Assembly: GCF_014204625.1 (NCBI RefSeq)
Contig: NZ_JACHLU010000018.1
Coordinates: 1 to 64,000 of the forward strand
DNA from: Gillisella vitis
GTDB lineage: Bacteria; Pseudomonadota; Alphaproteobacteria; Rhizobiales; Rhizobiaceae
DNA length: 64,000 bases
Direction: 5' to 3'
The number at the start of each line of letters is the position of its first letter. Within the stretch, counting starts at the first letter, position 1. The translations under genes were made by a program, and so were the position numbers. This document shows, piece by piece, positions 14,876-22,135 of this stretch. The notes beneath the pieces are model-generated. The model saw only the letters and a program-made list of their open reading frames with translations, made no database searches and was not told the origin of the DNA.

Positions 14876-15135
14876 GCTGCATCTTCCTTCTCTTGAGAGG
14901 GACTGGTGACGAAAAATTTCGGGGTGAAAATATGGGCGTAGACGAATTGCACGGTCATGCCCTCAGCCTGAGCTGCCTGCCAAAACGCATCACGGTGGTC
15001 AGGGTTCTGAAATACCGAGGCGATGGCTTTCGCCTCGGTTGCGCGGAAACTGTGACCGAGCAACACGCCAGCCGCCGTGCAAAGCGCATAGCCTTGGCTG
15101 TAGATGGACATGGCGCGCTGATCCATCTGGTTCAC
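14872..15135 (-). CDS. Hypothetical phage protein (87 aa)
   Basis: This 87-residue protein (MNQMDQRAMSIYSQGYALC) is not recognised. It looks all-helical, with an ATEAKAIASVFQNPDHRDAF segment and a polar tail. The start codon overlaps the Gam stop and the stop overlaps the zinc-ribbon gene, so it belongs to the same early operon. An alternative start is the Met at codon 4. Confidence 0.5.
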   Translation of the reverse strand: MNQMDQRAMSIYSQGYALCTAAGVLLGHSFRATEAKAIASVFQNPDHRDAFWQAAQAEGMTVQFVYAHIFTPKFFVTSPSQEKEDAA

Positions 15136-15662
15136 CCCTTCAAAGCCGAAGTTTCAAGCTCAAGGGGTTCAATCACGAACGCTTCGCCGTCAGACGAAAT
15201 TGTTACCCCGCTGATCAGTCCTGCTTTTGCAGGATCGGCCAGCATGGCGTCCTTGTTGATCTCCTCTTTCCTGCGGACAAAGAGATCAAAGCCAAGCTGT
15301 TTGCAGGCGGCAATGACAGCATCAACACCCTTGATCTTGACGGATGGTGCGAGAGAGCGCCACTTGATGATGCCCGTTCCAAACTCATGGAATTTTACTT
15401 TTCCGTCGTTCGTCAGAGTATTTCGGTTTGCTTCGCACCAGACCTGAACACCCTTTTCATGCTCCATCAGCTCGGCCATCAAATCAGCCGTATCCGTCTC
15501 AAATTTCTCGCCAGCGCGGCGGATGACTTCATCAGAAATGGCCTTTTGAGCCGCTATTTCGCGGCGCAATGTGCCGATACGGCCAACCGACCACACTGCA
15601 TCCTCTCTGCTTTGAGGCACACGAGAGATGGCTTTCGCCTTACTTTTCGATGTTGCTTTCAT
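15132..15662 (-). CDS. gam: Host-nuclease inhibitor, Mu Gam family
   Basis: This 176-residue protein matches Mu Gam (PF07352). It has a long N-terminal helix pair with ARREIAAQKAISDE-like spacing and a C-terminal beta/alpha part containing VKFHEFGTGIIKWR and DAVIAACKQLG. Gam binds DNA ends as a Ku-like dimer and protects linear phage DNA from exonucleases. The gene lies after MuB and two small genes, as in Mu (kil/gam region), and is separated from them by an 83-base gap with a hairpin. Confidence 0.9.
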   Translation of the reverse strand: MKATSKSKAKAISRVPQSREDAVWSVGRIGTLRREIAAQKAISDEVIRRAGEKFETDTADLMAELMEHEKGVQVWCEANRNTLTNDGKVKFHEFGTGIIKWRSLAPSVKIKGVDAVIAACKQLGFDLFVRRKEEINKDAMLADPAKAGLISGVTISSDGEAFVIEPLELETSALKG

Positions 15663-15719
15663 CTTATCGTCCTACATTTCTAAGGTCTTTAACGGCGCTT
15701 CGAACGCCCTTTGAGGGGG

Positions 15720-15746
15720 AAAGGAGGGCGTCAAGCGCCCGCCTTT
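15720..15746. other. Hairpin in the gap before gam
   Basis: The sequence AAAGGAGGGCG pairs with CGCCCGCCTTT around loop TCAAG (one mismatch). It sits directly after the stop of the 92-residue ORF (stop codon at 15748-15746) and before the Gam ribosome-binding region, the only notable gap between MuB and GemA. It ends in a short T run on the minus strand and could be a weak terminator or processing site that sets Gam level. Confidence 0.4.
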
Positions 15747-16024
15747 CATGCGGCATCGCCTCCATCAGGCGATTGCTTCGGTTTCTGAGAGGGCCGCAGC
15801 AGAACCACATTGCTGTGCTCTGGAAGAGCCAATGCCAAAGCCCGCAGCGACTGCTCAGAGACCTTGATTTCAGCCAGAGCTTCTATGCAGCGGGACAGTT
15901 CCGCGACCTGACCAAGAAAGATAGTAATGTCGCTGACCAACTCCGGTGACATATCAATGCCTGTGGTATTGTACGGCTCAAGCCGGATGCGCAGATGATC
16001 GAGCATAATGGATGGCAACGTCAT
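15746..16024 (-). CDS. Hypothetical phage protein (92 aa)
   Basis: This 92-residue, mostly helical protein (MTLPSIMLDHLRIRLEPYN) is not recognised. It has a Leu-rich central helix (SDITIFLGQVAELSRCIEAL) and a polar, Pro-containing C-terminal tail. The start overlaps the upstream stop by one base (TGATG). It occupies the Mu kil/gam-proximal position, but nothing in the sequence links it to Kil. Confidence 0.5.
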   Translation of the reverse strand: MTLPSIMLDHLRIRLEPYNTTGIDMSPELVSDITIFLGQVAELSRCIEALAEIKVSEQSLRALALALPEHSNVVLLRPSQKPKQSPDGGDAA

Positions 16025-16296
16025 CAGCGTTTGCCCCCAAAATCAGGCCTGACGATTTTGGCGTCCGCACCTTCTGCCAATCTGGTGAACTGCTTAGTAG
16101 CAAGCTGATCTACGACCACACGCCCGGCCTTCCCGGCCTCCGCCAGCCGATGCACGGCCAACTCACTTTCTTGGTTCTTTGCCAGCTTTGCCAGCAATCC
16201 CAGAAATTGGCCGATTTCGACCAATTCGGCTTCGGCAATATGGCGACCACTGGAGAGATCATTGGCGATGGCGTCGAGTTCCCGAGAGAGGATCAT
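16024..16296 (-). CDS. Hypothetical phage protein (90 aa)
   Basis: This 90-residue protein (MILSRELDAIANDLSSGRH) is helical and charged, with IGQFLGLLAKLAKNQESEL at the centre and a basic C-terminus. No family was recognised. The ATG overlaps the MuB stop by four bases. It is conserved in place with the next ORF, and the two may act together. Confidence 0.5.
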   Translation of the reverse strand: MILSRELDAIANDLSSGRHIAEAELVEIGQFLGLLAKLAKNQESELAVHRLAEAGKAGRVVVDQLATKQFTRLAEGADAKIVRPDFGGKR

Positions 16297-17336
16297 GCCA
16301 TATCCTCCACATCACGGTTCTTCCATGCGGCCTGAATATCTTTCAGGCTCACGTCGGTGCCAGCCCCAAGCGCTACCATCTTCGCCATGCGCATGGTCTT
16401 TTCGATCTGGCGGAACGCGCCACCCTTGAGGCCAATGCCCATCAGAAACTTGATGCAGGCCGGATCGGTGATGTTCCAGGCGGCGATGTAGGTTTGCAGA
16501 TCCTCAGGGTAAGGCTGCTCTCGTTGCAAGCGCTTGCCGATACGGCTTTTCAGCTGGGCATAGCTTTGACCTTTGCGGGTGCTGGAAAAGCGGCTGTAAA
16601 CCTCGGAATTACCAACGACAGCCACGCCGCATTTGTACACGTCCACGAAATGGCGAAGCTGGTTGAGCGCTTCATCATTCAGGTGCTGGCCCTCATCGAC
16701 AATCAGCAACGTGCCTTCACCAGCGCGCTTCAGCTTCATGCCAATGGCACGAGCAAGTTTTGCCGGGTTGTTTTCCTGAACGCCGAGTTGCTCGGCCAGT
16801 TCAGTCAACATGCCGTGTACAGTCTTGGTGCTTTCCGAAACTGTAGCGTGATAAACATGTGGGCGGGTGTTTGTATAATATTCGCAGGTGGCCGTTTTGC
16901 CCATACCCGCGCCCAGCGTGATCATGACAAGGTCAGGGCAAATCTGCGCCCAGGTCAACGTCTCCTGCACCTCAGACGTGCCGCGAAGGTTCATGAAATT
17001 TGGAGATTTCGGGATCATGGCCGCAACGCTGGCGCTGGCTTCCAACGCATCCAACCATTGCTCAATCGTGGTGTTATGCGCGTCCAATCGCCCCTCGTAG
17101 CGACCCGAAAACCATTGACTGAAGGTGCCTTCCTTCATGCCGGATCGGCGGGTGACTTCCGCCTTTGTCCAACGATACTGGCGGGCAACCTCAATCACCC
17201 GGTCAATCAGCGACCACCACTTTTCAATATCGGCCTCGGTCTTGTTGGCCGAAACCTCGGGTGCCTGCACGGGACGCTCCCATGATGTGGCATTAAACTG
17301 GCCATTCACGGCACTTGTGTTGATCATCTTATTCAT
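16293..17336 (-). CDS. Transposition target-binding ATPase, MuB family
   Basis: This 347-residue AAA+ protein has an N-terminal helix-turn-helix (about residues 55-80; AEVTRRSGMKEGTFSQWFSG), Walker A GAGMGKT at 142-148 and Walker B TLLIVDEGQH at 209-218. MuB forms ATP-dependent filaments on DNA, picks target sites and stimulates the A transposase. It directly follows the transposase gene (40-base gap) as in Mu. Length is slightly above Mu B (312), the difference lying in the N-terminus. Confidence 0.93.
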   Translation of the reverse strand: MNKMINTSAVNGQFNATSWERPVQAPEVSANKTEADIEKWWSLIDRVIEVARQYRWTKAEVTRRSGMKEGTFSQWFSGRYEGRLDAHNTTIEQWLDALEASASVAAMIPKSPNFMNLRGTSEVQETLTWAQICPDLVMITLGAGMGKTATCEYYTNTRPHVYHATVSESTKTVHGMLTELAEQLGVQENNPAKLARAIGMKLKRAGEGTLLIVDEGQHLNDEALNQLRHFVDVYKCGVAVVGNSEVYSRFSSTRKGQSYAQLKSRIGKRLQREQPYPEDLQTYIAAWNITDPACIKFLMGIGLKGGAFRQIEKTMRMAKMVALGAGTDVSLKDIQAAWKNRDVEDMA

Positions 17337-17376
17337 CTATCTTCTACCCTGTTTTGTTGGCCTCTTTGGGCCGGTT

Positions 17377-19392
17377 TTAGGCAGTCTTCGGACTGCTCTT
17401 TTTTTGCCCGACGTTTTCCGTCGAGTTATTCCCTTTTGGGAATTCAATGATCCCACCGCCCTGAACTAGGCCCAGTGCGCGGGAAAAACTGTCTTCGAAA
17501 TGCTGATCGGAAACCGCGTCTACGGGCGCTTCCACCTGCTGACTGCGCGTGATGAGCCGGGTCACGGTTGGCCGGATTTTCTCAGGTGTCTGCGGCTCTG
17601 CTGGTTTGGACCCCTTGTAATAAATCTCACCAAGCTGCTGCGCCGTCAGTGCGGCTTCCGCCTCGGCCTTGGCGGCAACGGCCTTGCTGTGGGTCTTTTG
17701 GGCACGGGCGTGCAGACGGGCATCATCCATGTTGTCAAAGCCTGCATCGGCAAGGCATTCCGCTTCGCAGATCATCCGGTTTTTCAGGTCGTAGACCTTG
17801 ATGGGCTTATGCAGCGCATCGGGATCGAAGCGGATGATGACCTGCTTTCCAGCACATTCGTTCAGTGCACGGTTCCAATAGCGGTTGCCTTGGAAATGCA
17901 CCGCGCCGCTGGCCTTCTGGGTCTTGATCGCCTCGGAGGCCAACAACCACAATGCGGCCTGCGCCGTGGATGGCACCCGCACAATGGTCGATGGTGCCGC
18001 CATGGATGCGGCAAAGGTTTCGTCAAAGCTGCGGCCCTTGCAGTTCTCCGCACGGCGTCCAGCTTGGGCGTTGTGCTCGGCAATCTGGGCGGCCACATGC
18101 GGGCGAAAATCGTCCAGCGGGATGGCCCGTTCCATGTAGTTTTCAGGCTTCGCATCTGGCTTGTTGCCCGTGTATGCTCCGGCACAGAACGGATGCTTCG
18201 CAATCTTTTCAGCAAGGTCACGCCATGCCCGTTCAATTGGCTTGGACTGGCCGGAATATGGCCGGGTCCAATGCACGTTAACCCCCAACGTGGTCAGCAA
18301 ACCGCGAGGATCTTCTGGCTTCACCTTAAAACGGAAACGATTGACAGTGCCGCCCGTGATCCATTTGCTCGCGAAAGCCTTGCCGTTATCGAGATAGATG
18401 TCTTCGGGAATGCCAAAGGCTTCCACCATGTCGCCAATGACCAGCCGAACCGCTTCCCACGTTTCGGCCTCGGCCAGCCGCCAAGCCAAAACCTTGCCGG
18501 AAAACAGATCTTGAATACCAATGAGGAACATGCGCACGGGCTTTTTCGACCATGGCACCGAAACAAACACGTCGATCTTATGGCCGTCCATGTTGACCAT
18601 CTGCATGGCATGGAGGTGTGACCGGCTGCGGCGCTGTGGCGGATGCAACGCCTTGGCCTTATCCTTGCCGCCACGCTTCAGCAGTGTCACGGCCTTACCA
18701 ACCTCACGTTCAAAGCGGCGGCGCAAAGAGCGTTCAGACGGGATCGGCTCCCATTTCTCACGCTTGGCAACGGCCATCATGCGGCGGTAGCATTCCGAAA
18801 AGGCAGGCTTCTCTGGCCGCAGATAGTCGGACTTCAGCACCTTCCATGCTTCGGGATGAACGTCAGCCATGTCAGCGACAACACCGTCAACAGCTGGTGA
18901 GAACGATGGAGCCAAAGCCGCCAGCCAGTCTTCCCGGTCCAGCCCCTCGGTCAAAGCCTTCCACTCGTAATAGGCTGATTTCTGGACACCAGCGTCCGAG
19001 GTGGCAATAGCAATCGCCGCCGTGCGGTTCACGCCTCTTTGCGCTGCCAGTGCTTCAACACGGCAAAGCACTTCAAAGCGGGTTTTACAGATGTCTCTAT
19101 GCTCGTTTGAAAGCCTTTCAAACCGTGCCCAAAGCTGGTTTTTACGGTTGCGGATCGCATCCCATTCTTCCGCTGTGGCGGGTGATGCCACCATATTGAT
19201 CCGCGCTTGCGCAGCCTGTGGCAACAGAGAGATATGGAATTGCCACACCGGCTTGGTCGCACCTTTGACCTGACGGGCAAGTGTTGGATGCTCACGCCAG
19301 TTCACTGCTTCGCGCTTCAGGCCGGTCAAGCTTGGCGGCAGGTCTGGCAATTTCATGCCTGCCAGATCAGCAAGGGAAAACCATTCAGTCAT
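17377..19392 (-). CDS. DDE transposase, MuA family
   Basis: This 671-residue transposase has an N-terminal Mu-type DNA-binding region (about residues 1-65) and a further helical end-binding region to about 230. It is followed by an RNase H-like core with the triad Asp269 (in NMDGHKID), Asp335 (in YLDNGKAF) and Glu387 (in GQSKPIERAW). Mu A uses Asp269, Asp336 and Glu392, so spacing is nearly the same. The C-terminal 150 residues carry the MuB/ClpX-interacting type tail. It overlaps the 154-residue ORF upstream by four bases. It appears full length. Confidence 0.96.
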   Translation of the reverse strand: MTEWFSLADLAGMKLPDLPPSLTGLKREAVNWREHPTLARQVKGATKPVWQFHISLLPQAAQARINMVASPATAEEWDAIRNRKNQLWARFERLSNEHRDICKTRFEVLCRVEALAAQRGVNRTAAIAIATSDAGVQKSAYYEWKALTEGLDREDWLAALAPSFSPAVDGVVADMADVHPEAWKVLKSDYLRPEKPAFSECYRRMMAVAKREKWEPIPSERSLRRRFEREVGKAVTLLKRGGKDKAKALHPPQRRSRSHLHAMQMVNMDGHKIDVFVSVPWSKKPVRMFLIGIQDLFSGKVLAWRLAEAETWEAVRLVIGDMVEAFGIPEDIYLDNGKAFASKWITGGTVNRFRFKVKPEDPRGLLTTLGVNVHWTRPYSGQSKPIERAWRDLAEKIAKHPFCAGAYTGNKPDAKPENYMERAIPLDDFRPHVAAQIAEHNAQAGRRAENCKGRSFDETFAASMAAPSTIVRVPSTAQAALWLLASEAIKTQKASGAVHFQGNRYWNRALNECAGKQVIIRFDPDALHKPIKVYDLKNRMICEAECLADAGFDNMDDARLHARAQKTHSKAVAAKAEAEAALTAQQLGEIYYKGSKPAEPQTPEKIRPTVTRLITRSQQVEAPVDAVSDQHFEDSFSRALGLVQGGGIIEFPKGNNSTENVGQKKSSPKTA
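17381..17406 (+). terminator. Plus-strand intrinsic terminator inside the 3' end of the transposase gene
   Basis: GCAGTC (17381-17386) pairs with GACTGC (17391-17396) around a TTCG tetraloop, followed by TCTTTTTT. Read on the plus strand this is a textbook intrinsic terminator. On the minus strand, in which the transposase is encoded, the hairpin has no T tract after it. It would therefore stop antisense transcription entering the transposase gene from downstream. Confidence 0.6.
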
Positions 19393-19853
19393 GATTGTCC
19401 TCTTTTTGAGAGAACAACTGGACGCGCACTCTGGCGGCGGATTTCCGCCTCAATGCGTTTGCGCTCCTGACGCAGCCTTGAAATCTCGGCAAGCCGGGCC
19501 TCATCGCCAATCAGCACCGTCACGCCCTGTACAGAGGCAACCTCATCCCAAAGCCAGAGCGCACCCGTGGCATGGACAAAGGCAGTGAAGCGGATCAGCG
19601 TCACATCATGGCCGTTGCGGCTTTCGGCCGTGTAGGCGTCCAGTGTGGCCTTGCTGATATTGGGCAAGCCCAGATATTGCGCCATGCGGGCTGCAATGGT
19701 TGGCCGGTCATATTCGCACTCGCGGATCGCACGGGCCATAGCCCGTTTGATCTTGGTGCGATAGCGATCAATATCAACCTGTTGCGCACCATCACGAACC
19801 GGGAAAACCGGCTGAGAAAAGAAGTCGAGCTGGGAGGGATCGGGCTTGGTCAT
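19389..19853 (-). CDS. Hypothetical protein of Mu-like rhizobial phages (154 aa)
   Basis: This 154-residue protein (MTKPDPSQLDFFSQPVF) sits directly before the transposase. Its middle has RPTIAARMAQYLGLPNISKATLDAYTA, which reads as a helix-turn-helix-like segment, then HDVTLIRFTAFVHATGALWLWDE, and a C-terminal Arg/Glu-rich coil. It may be a small DNA-binding partner of the transposase, but I know no characterised homologue. Four-base overlaps join it to the ParB-like gene and to the transposase. Confidence 0.6.
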   Translation of the reverse strand: MTKPDPSQLDFFSQPVFPVRDGAQQVDIDRYRTKIKRAMARAIRECEYDRPTIAARMAQYLGLPNISKATLDAYTAESRNGHDVTLIRFTAFVHATGALWLWDEVASVQGVTVLIGDEARLAEISRLRQERKRIEAEIRRQSARPVVLSKRGQS

Positions 19854-20680
19854 TCGGCAGCCTCCCGAATATCATCCATCATGCCGATTGAAATCAGGAA
19901 GCTTTGCCGGGTGGCATCATCCGCATCCTTCCACGCCTTTTGCAGCGTGGAGAGAAGAACAGCCTGCTTGGTCGCCGGATCAGCCTGCACCTTGGGTTCC
20001 GCCATAAAGGACAAAACCTTTTTGACGTCCGGTTCAGTCTCAAGTGCCTTCACAATCGCTGCCTGTTCAGTCGGCCCCTTCTTGGCAAGCTTCAAAAGTA
20101 AGGATTGATCGTCAGCAAAGGGTGTTCCGCGCAGTGCTGCCCGCAACGGTGGATAGAGGTTCTGACCGATGGTGTTTACATATTTATACGTGCGTTCACC
20201 AAAGCCGAGGCGCTCTTGAACGCGCTGCGAAAGCTCTTTGCCGGGGGCTTGAAAAACGGGGCAATCGTTGCCCTGTTTCTTGGGGCGACCACCCTTCGGA
20301 TCAATCTTGCCATGCTGCTCTTCCCACAATTCGCGGAATGTCAGCACGAACACAGCCCGATCCAGCTTGGAAAGCTCGTTGCGATAAAGGTTCTCAGACA
20401 GCTCAATCAACTGCCCTTCCGTCGCATCGGCAGCAACAACAATCGCGTCAATCTCGCTCCATTGGTTCAGCTCTGCTCCCCGCTTACGGTGCCCACCAGC
20501 AACCAATGTATAAGGTGTTGCACCCTTGTTGGCCGCAGGCGTCTTGCGCACAGTAATCGGGTTGATCAGCCCGCGCTCTGCCATGGATGCCGCGATAGCG
20601 AGGGCATGGTCTTCATCCACCGGGCGGGCACGGGTGCCAACATGGATGCTGGAAATTGGAATACGGACAAACTCAGCCAT
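19850..20680 (-). CDS. ParB-like (N-terminal nuclease/CTPase fold) phage protein
   Basis: This 276-residue protein begins with a ParB/Sulfiredoxin-like domain (about residues 1-105): IPISSIHVGTRARPVDEDH, AASMAERGLINPITV, LVAGGHRKRGAE and LIELSENLYRNEL. No ParA partner or parS-like repeat is seen nearby, so a partition role is doubtful. Such proteins are common early genes in alphaproteobacterial Mu-like phages and may be DNA-binding regulators. The remainder is helical. It overlaps both neighbouring genes. Confidence 0.8.
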   Translation of the reverse strand: MAEFVRIPISSIHVGTRARPVDEDHALAIAASMAERGLINPITVRKTPAANKGATPYTLVAGGHRKRGAELNQWSEIDAIVVAADATEGQLIELSENLYRNELSKLDRAVFVLTFRELWEEQHGKIDPKGGRPKKQGNDCPVFQAPGKELSQRVQERLGFGERTYKYVNTIGQNLYPPLRAALRGTPFADDQSLLLKLAKKGPTEQAAIVKALETEPDVKKVLSFMAEPKVQADPATKQAVLLSTLQKAWKDADDATRQSFLISIGMMDDIREAAE

Positions 20681-21030
20681 CAGGCGGCATCCTCAATACG
20701 GGCGTACAGCGATGCCTGCGCAGCCGCAGCCATCTTGCAGTAATGCCTCTCGAAACGTGGGGTTTGCAGGCGGACATCAATGGTGCGGAGCGCCCGATTA
20801 ACGGCCTCACGGGACCGCTCTTGATGCTCCACCACCCGTCGCTTGGGGATTAAAAACACCCGCACCATCATATGGATGACCACCTGACGGGCCAGTGCCG
20901 CATCAAACCATTCATGCGGCGGATCAATGATTGTCTGCACCGACAAATGCGGAAAGCCGTCACGCACTGCCAGCACGCAGGCATGAAACGCGCCGTCATG
21001 CATTGCTGCCTGGGAGTGAAGGTTCAGCAT
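20680..21030 (-). CDS. Small protein resembling DnaA domain IV
   Basis: The 116-residue protein has a central segment LARQVVIHMM (about residue 47 on) followed by IPKRRVVEHQERSREAVNRA and RTIDVRLQTPRF. The order of an ARQ helix, a helix-turn-helix with a strongly basic recognition part and a closing RTID/RLQxPxF helix resembles the DnaA C-terminal (domain IV) DNA-binding fold seen in short alphaproteobacterial DnaA-like proteins. There is no AAA+ domain. Its start overlaps the upstream CI-like gene by seven bases. The assignment is a pattern reading, not a search result. Confidence 0.45.
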   Translation of the reverse strand: MLNLHSQAAMHDGAFHACVLAVRDGFPHLSVQTIIDPPHEWFDAALARQVVIHMMVRVFLIPKRRVVEHQERSREAVNRALRTIDVRLQTPRFERHYCKMAAAAQASLYARIEDAA

Positions 21031-21536
21031 GGCTGAGCCTCATCCTTGGTCGGCAATCCCAGAATAGAACGCAGAACCAACAGAACCTGCTCTCTTTCGA
21101 GAGCTAGGTTCAGTCCGCTGTTTTCAGAAATTTCAGCATAAGCATCACGGAAACACTTGCTCAGCGGATTTCTCCGCCTATTCAATTGCGCAATCACTTC
21201 CGCCGCTGTGGGTGTGTGGCTTTCACGTTCACCAGCAATGCCTAAAATAATCCAATCAAGAGATGCGGCGTCGTTGTTGATTGCAAAATCAACCACAAGG
21301 TCGAGCGGTATGACTTTTGTCCTGCGCCATGTCGCGACAGCGGTATCCGGAAGTCCCAGCATTCGGCTGAGTTGCTCATCATCCGCCAAGCCACTCCAGA
21401 CGGTCATTCGATTGATGATTGCAGATACATCCAGTATCACCGCATCACCCAGCACGGGGCAAATGCGATCCGATGACGGCACGAAAGGCGATTTGATGAC
21501 AATTTCAGATTGACGATTTGTCATTGTACGACTCAT
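21024..21536 (-). CDS. CI-type phage repressor-like HTH protein (second one)
   Basis: In this 170-residue protein, residues about 38-100 match the phage CI repressor N-terminal pattern: QLSRMLGLPDTAVATWRRTK and then IPLDLVVDFAINNDAASLDW, close to the VSLDWLLTGEG-like end of that domain. No C-terminal peptidase domain is present. No ribosome-binding site precedes the ATG at 21536 or the one at 21524. The 123-base region just upstream can fold into a closed structure (21557-21679). It follows Ner in the early operon, where it may act as a Cro-like switch. Confidence 0.65.
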   Translation of the reverse strand: MSRTMTNRQSEIVIKSPFVPSSDRICPVLGDAVILDVSAIINRMTVWSGLADDEQLSRMLGLPDTAVATWRRTKVIPLDLVVDFAINNDAASLDWIILGIAGERESHTPTAAEVIAQLNRRRNPLSKCFRDAYAEISENSGLNLALEREQVLLVLRSILGLPTKDEAQPC

Positions 21537-21556
21537 TTTTTTGATGAATATTTTGC

Positions 21557-21679
21557 GTGTGGCGCGGACAGCTGGACTGGACAGCCGGAACGAGAGTTCT
21601 TCTTCAAGGGAGGGCTTTCTGTTCTGCCGGTGTAAACCCGGATGCTAAAGGCTAGAACAGCGGGCCGTCCGCACCACAC
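21557..21679 (-). ncRNA. Candidate structured RNA/leader closed by a 13-bp helix
   Basis: The arms 21557-21569 and 21667-21679 are complementary over 13 positions. Inside are a GAAC-N4-GTTC hairpin (21588-21599), a CTGTTCT/AGAACAG stem (21619-21625 with 21654-21660) and a nested CCGG/CCGG stem (21627-21630 with 21638-21641). The one imperfect pair in the closing helix is a G-U wobble in minus-strand RNA but a C-A mismatch in plus-strand RNA, which favours function in the early (minus) transcript. It spans nearly the whole gap between the Ner stop and the CI-like start. No family was recognised. Confidence 0.45.
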
Positions 21680-21680
21680 C

Positions 21681-22007
21681 TCAGGCCGCTTCACTCATCG
21701 AGTTGTTGCGGCGTGAATGACGATAATTTTCGGAAGGTTGCGGGCTTAAGCGCCGTCCATCAGCAAAATAGCGCGAGGGCCACAGCAGATGCGGACGGGT
21801 TTTAAGGGCGGCAGCAATCGCACGCTCACCAGCAAGATGCGGTTCATGAACCGCATTCCCGGCAGTGCCAGTCGGCAAGTTATAATCCCCGTCGATCTTG
21901 GCCAGCGTGAGCTGTTTCACGATCAACTTGCTTTTGATGCGCGCAACCTCTTCCAACCGCTTGCGCATAGCGCGGCTGGTCTTGCCCATGGCGGGATCAC
22001 AATGCAT
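21681..22007 (-). CDS. ner: Ner-like HTH regulator
   Basis: The ATG at 22007, with AAGGA nine bases before it, gives 108 residues. A longer frame to 22094 would run into the operator region. The C-terminal half has HEPHLAGERAIAAALKTRPH followed by LLWPSRYFADGRR, the family signature of Mu Ner and related HTH proteins (…WPSRY). Ner shuts down early and repressor transcription from the divergent promoters. It is the first gene of the minus-strand early operon and faces the plus-strand repressor. The first 40 residues are more basic and longer than in Mu Ner (75 residues). Confidence 0.75.
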   Translation of the reverse strand: MHCDPAMGKTSRAMRKRLEEVARIKSKLIVKQLTLAKIDGDYNLPTGTAGNAVHEPHLAGERAIAAALKTRPHLLWPSRYFADGRRLSPQPSENYRHSRRNNSMSEAA

Positions 22008-22028
22008 AAGTAAATCCTTGATCCAGAG

Positions 22029-22055
22029 AGGAGACCATGGCCGGTCTCCTTTTTT
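22029..22055 (+). terminator. Plus-strand intrinsic terminator in the ner leader
   Basis: AGGAGACC (22029-22036) and GGTCTCCT (22043-22050) form a perfect eight-base-pair stem with loop ATGGCC, followed by TTTTTT (22050-22055) on the plus strand. On the minus strand it lies in the 5' leader of ner, about 22 bases before the start codon. It would stop plus-strand RNA from reaching the repressor promoter region. With the one at 17381 it makes two antisense-facing terminators in the early region. Confidence 0.6.
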
Positions 22056-22068
22056 GGGGTGGTGTAAT

Positions 22069-22129
22069 CTGTGAACACAGAAAGGAGTACCCATTTTTTG
22101 GGATCTTGTAAACCCATAAAATGGGTACT
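22069..22129. promoter_or_regulatory. Divergent early/repressor promoter and operator region
   Basis: This tract separates the minus-strand ner gene from the plus-strand repressor. It holds a perfect 12-base inverted repeat, AGTACCCATTTT (22086-22097) and AAAATGGGTACT (22118-22129), a further ACCCAT copy (22112-22117) and the palindrome CTGTGAACACAG (22069-22080). On the minus strand TTTACA followed 17 bases later by TACTCC is a possible early promoter overlapped by these repeats. The ACCCAT/ATGGGT set is the most likely repressor operator; the second palindrome may bind Ner. Inference from layout. Confidence 0.6.
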
Positions 22130-22135
22130 TTTCTT

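Noticed and set aside
19850-20680. Plasmid-type partition system
   Set aside because: A ParB-like domain is present but no ParA gene or parS-like repeats; the gene is part of the phage early operon.
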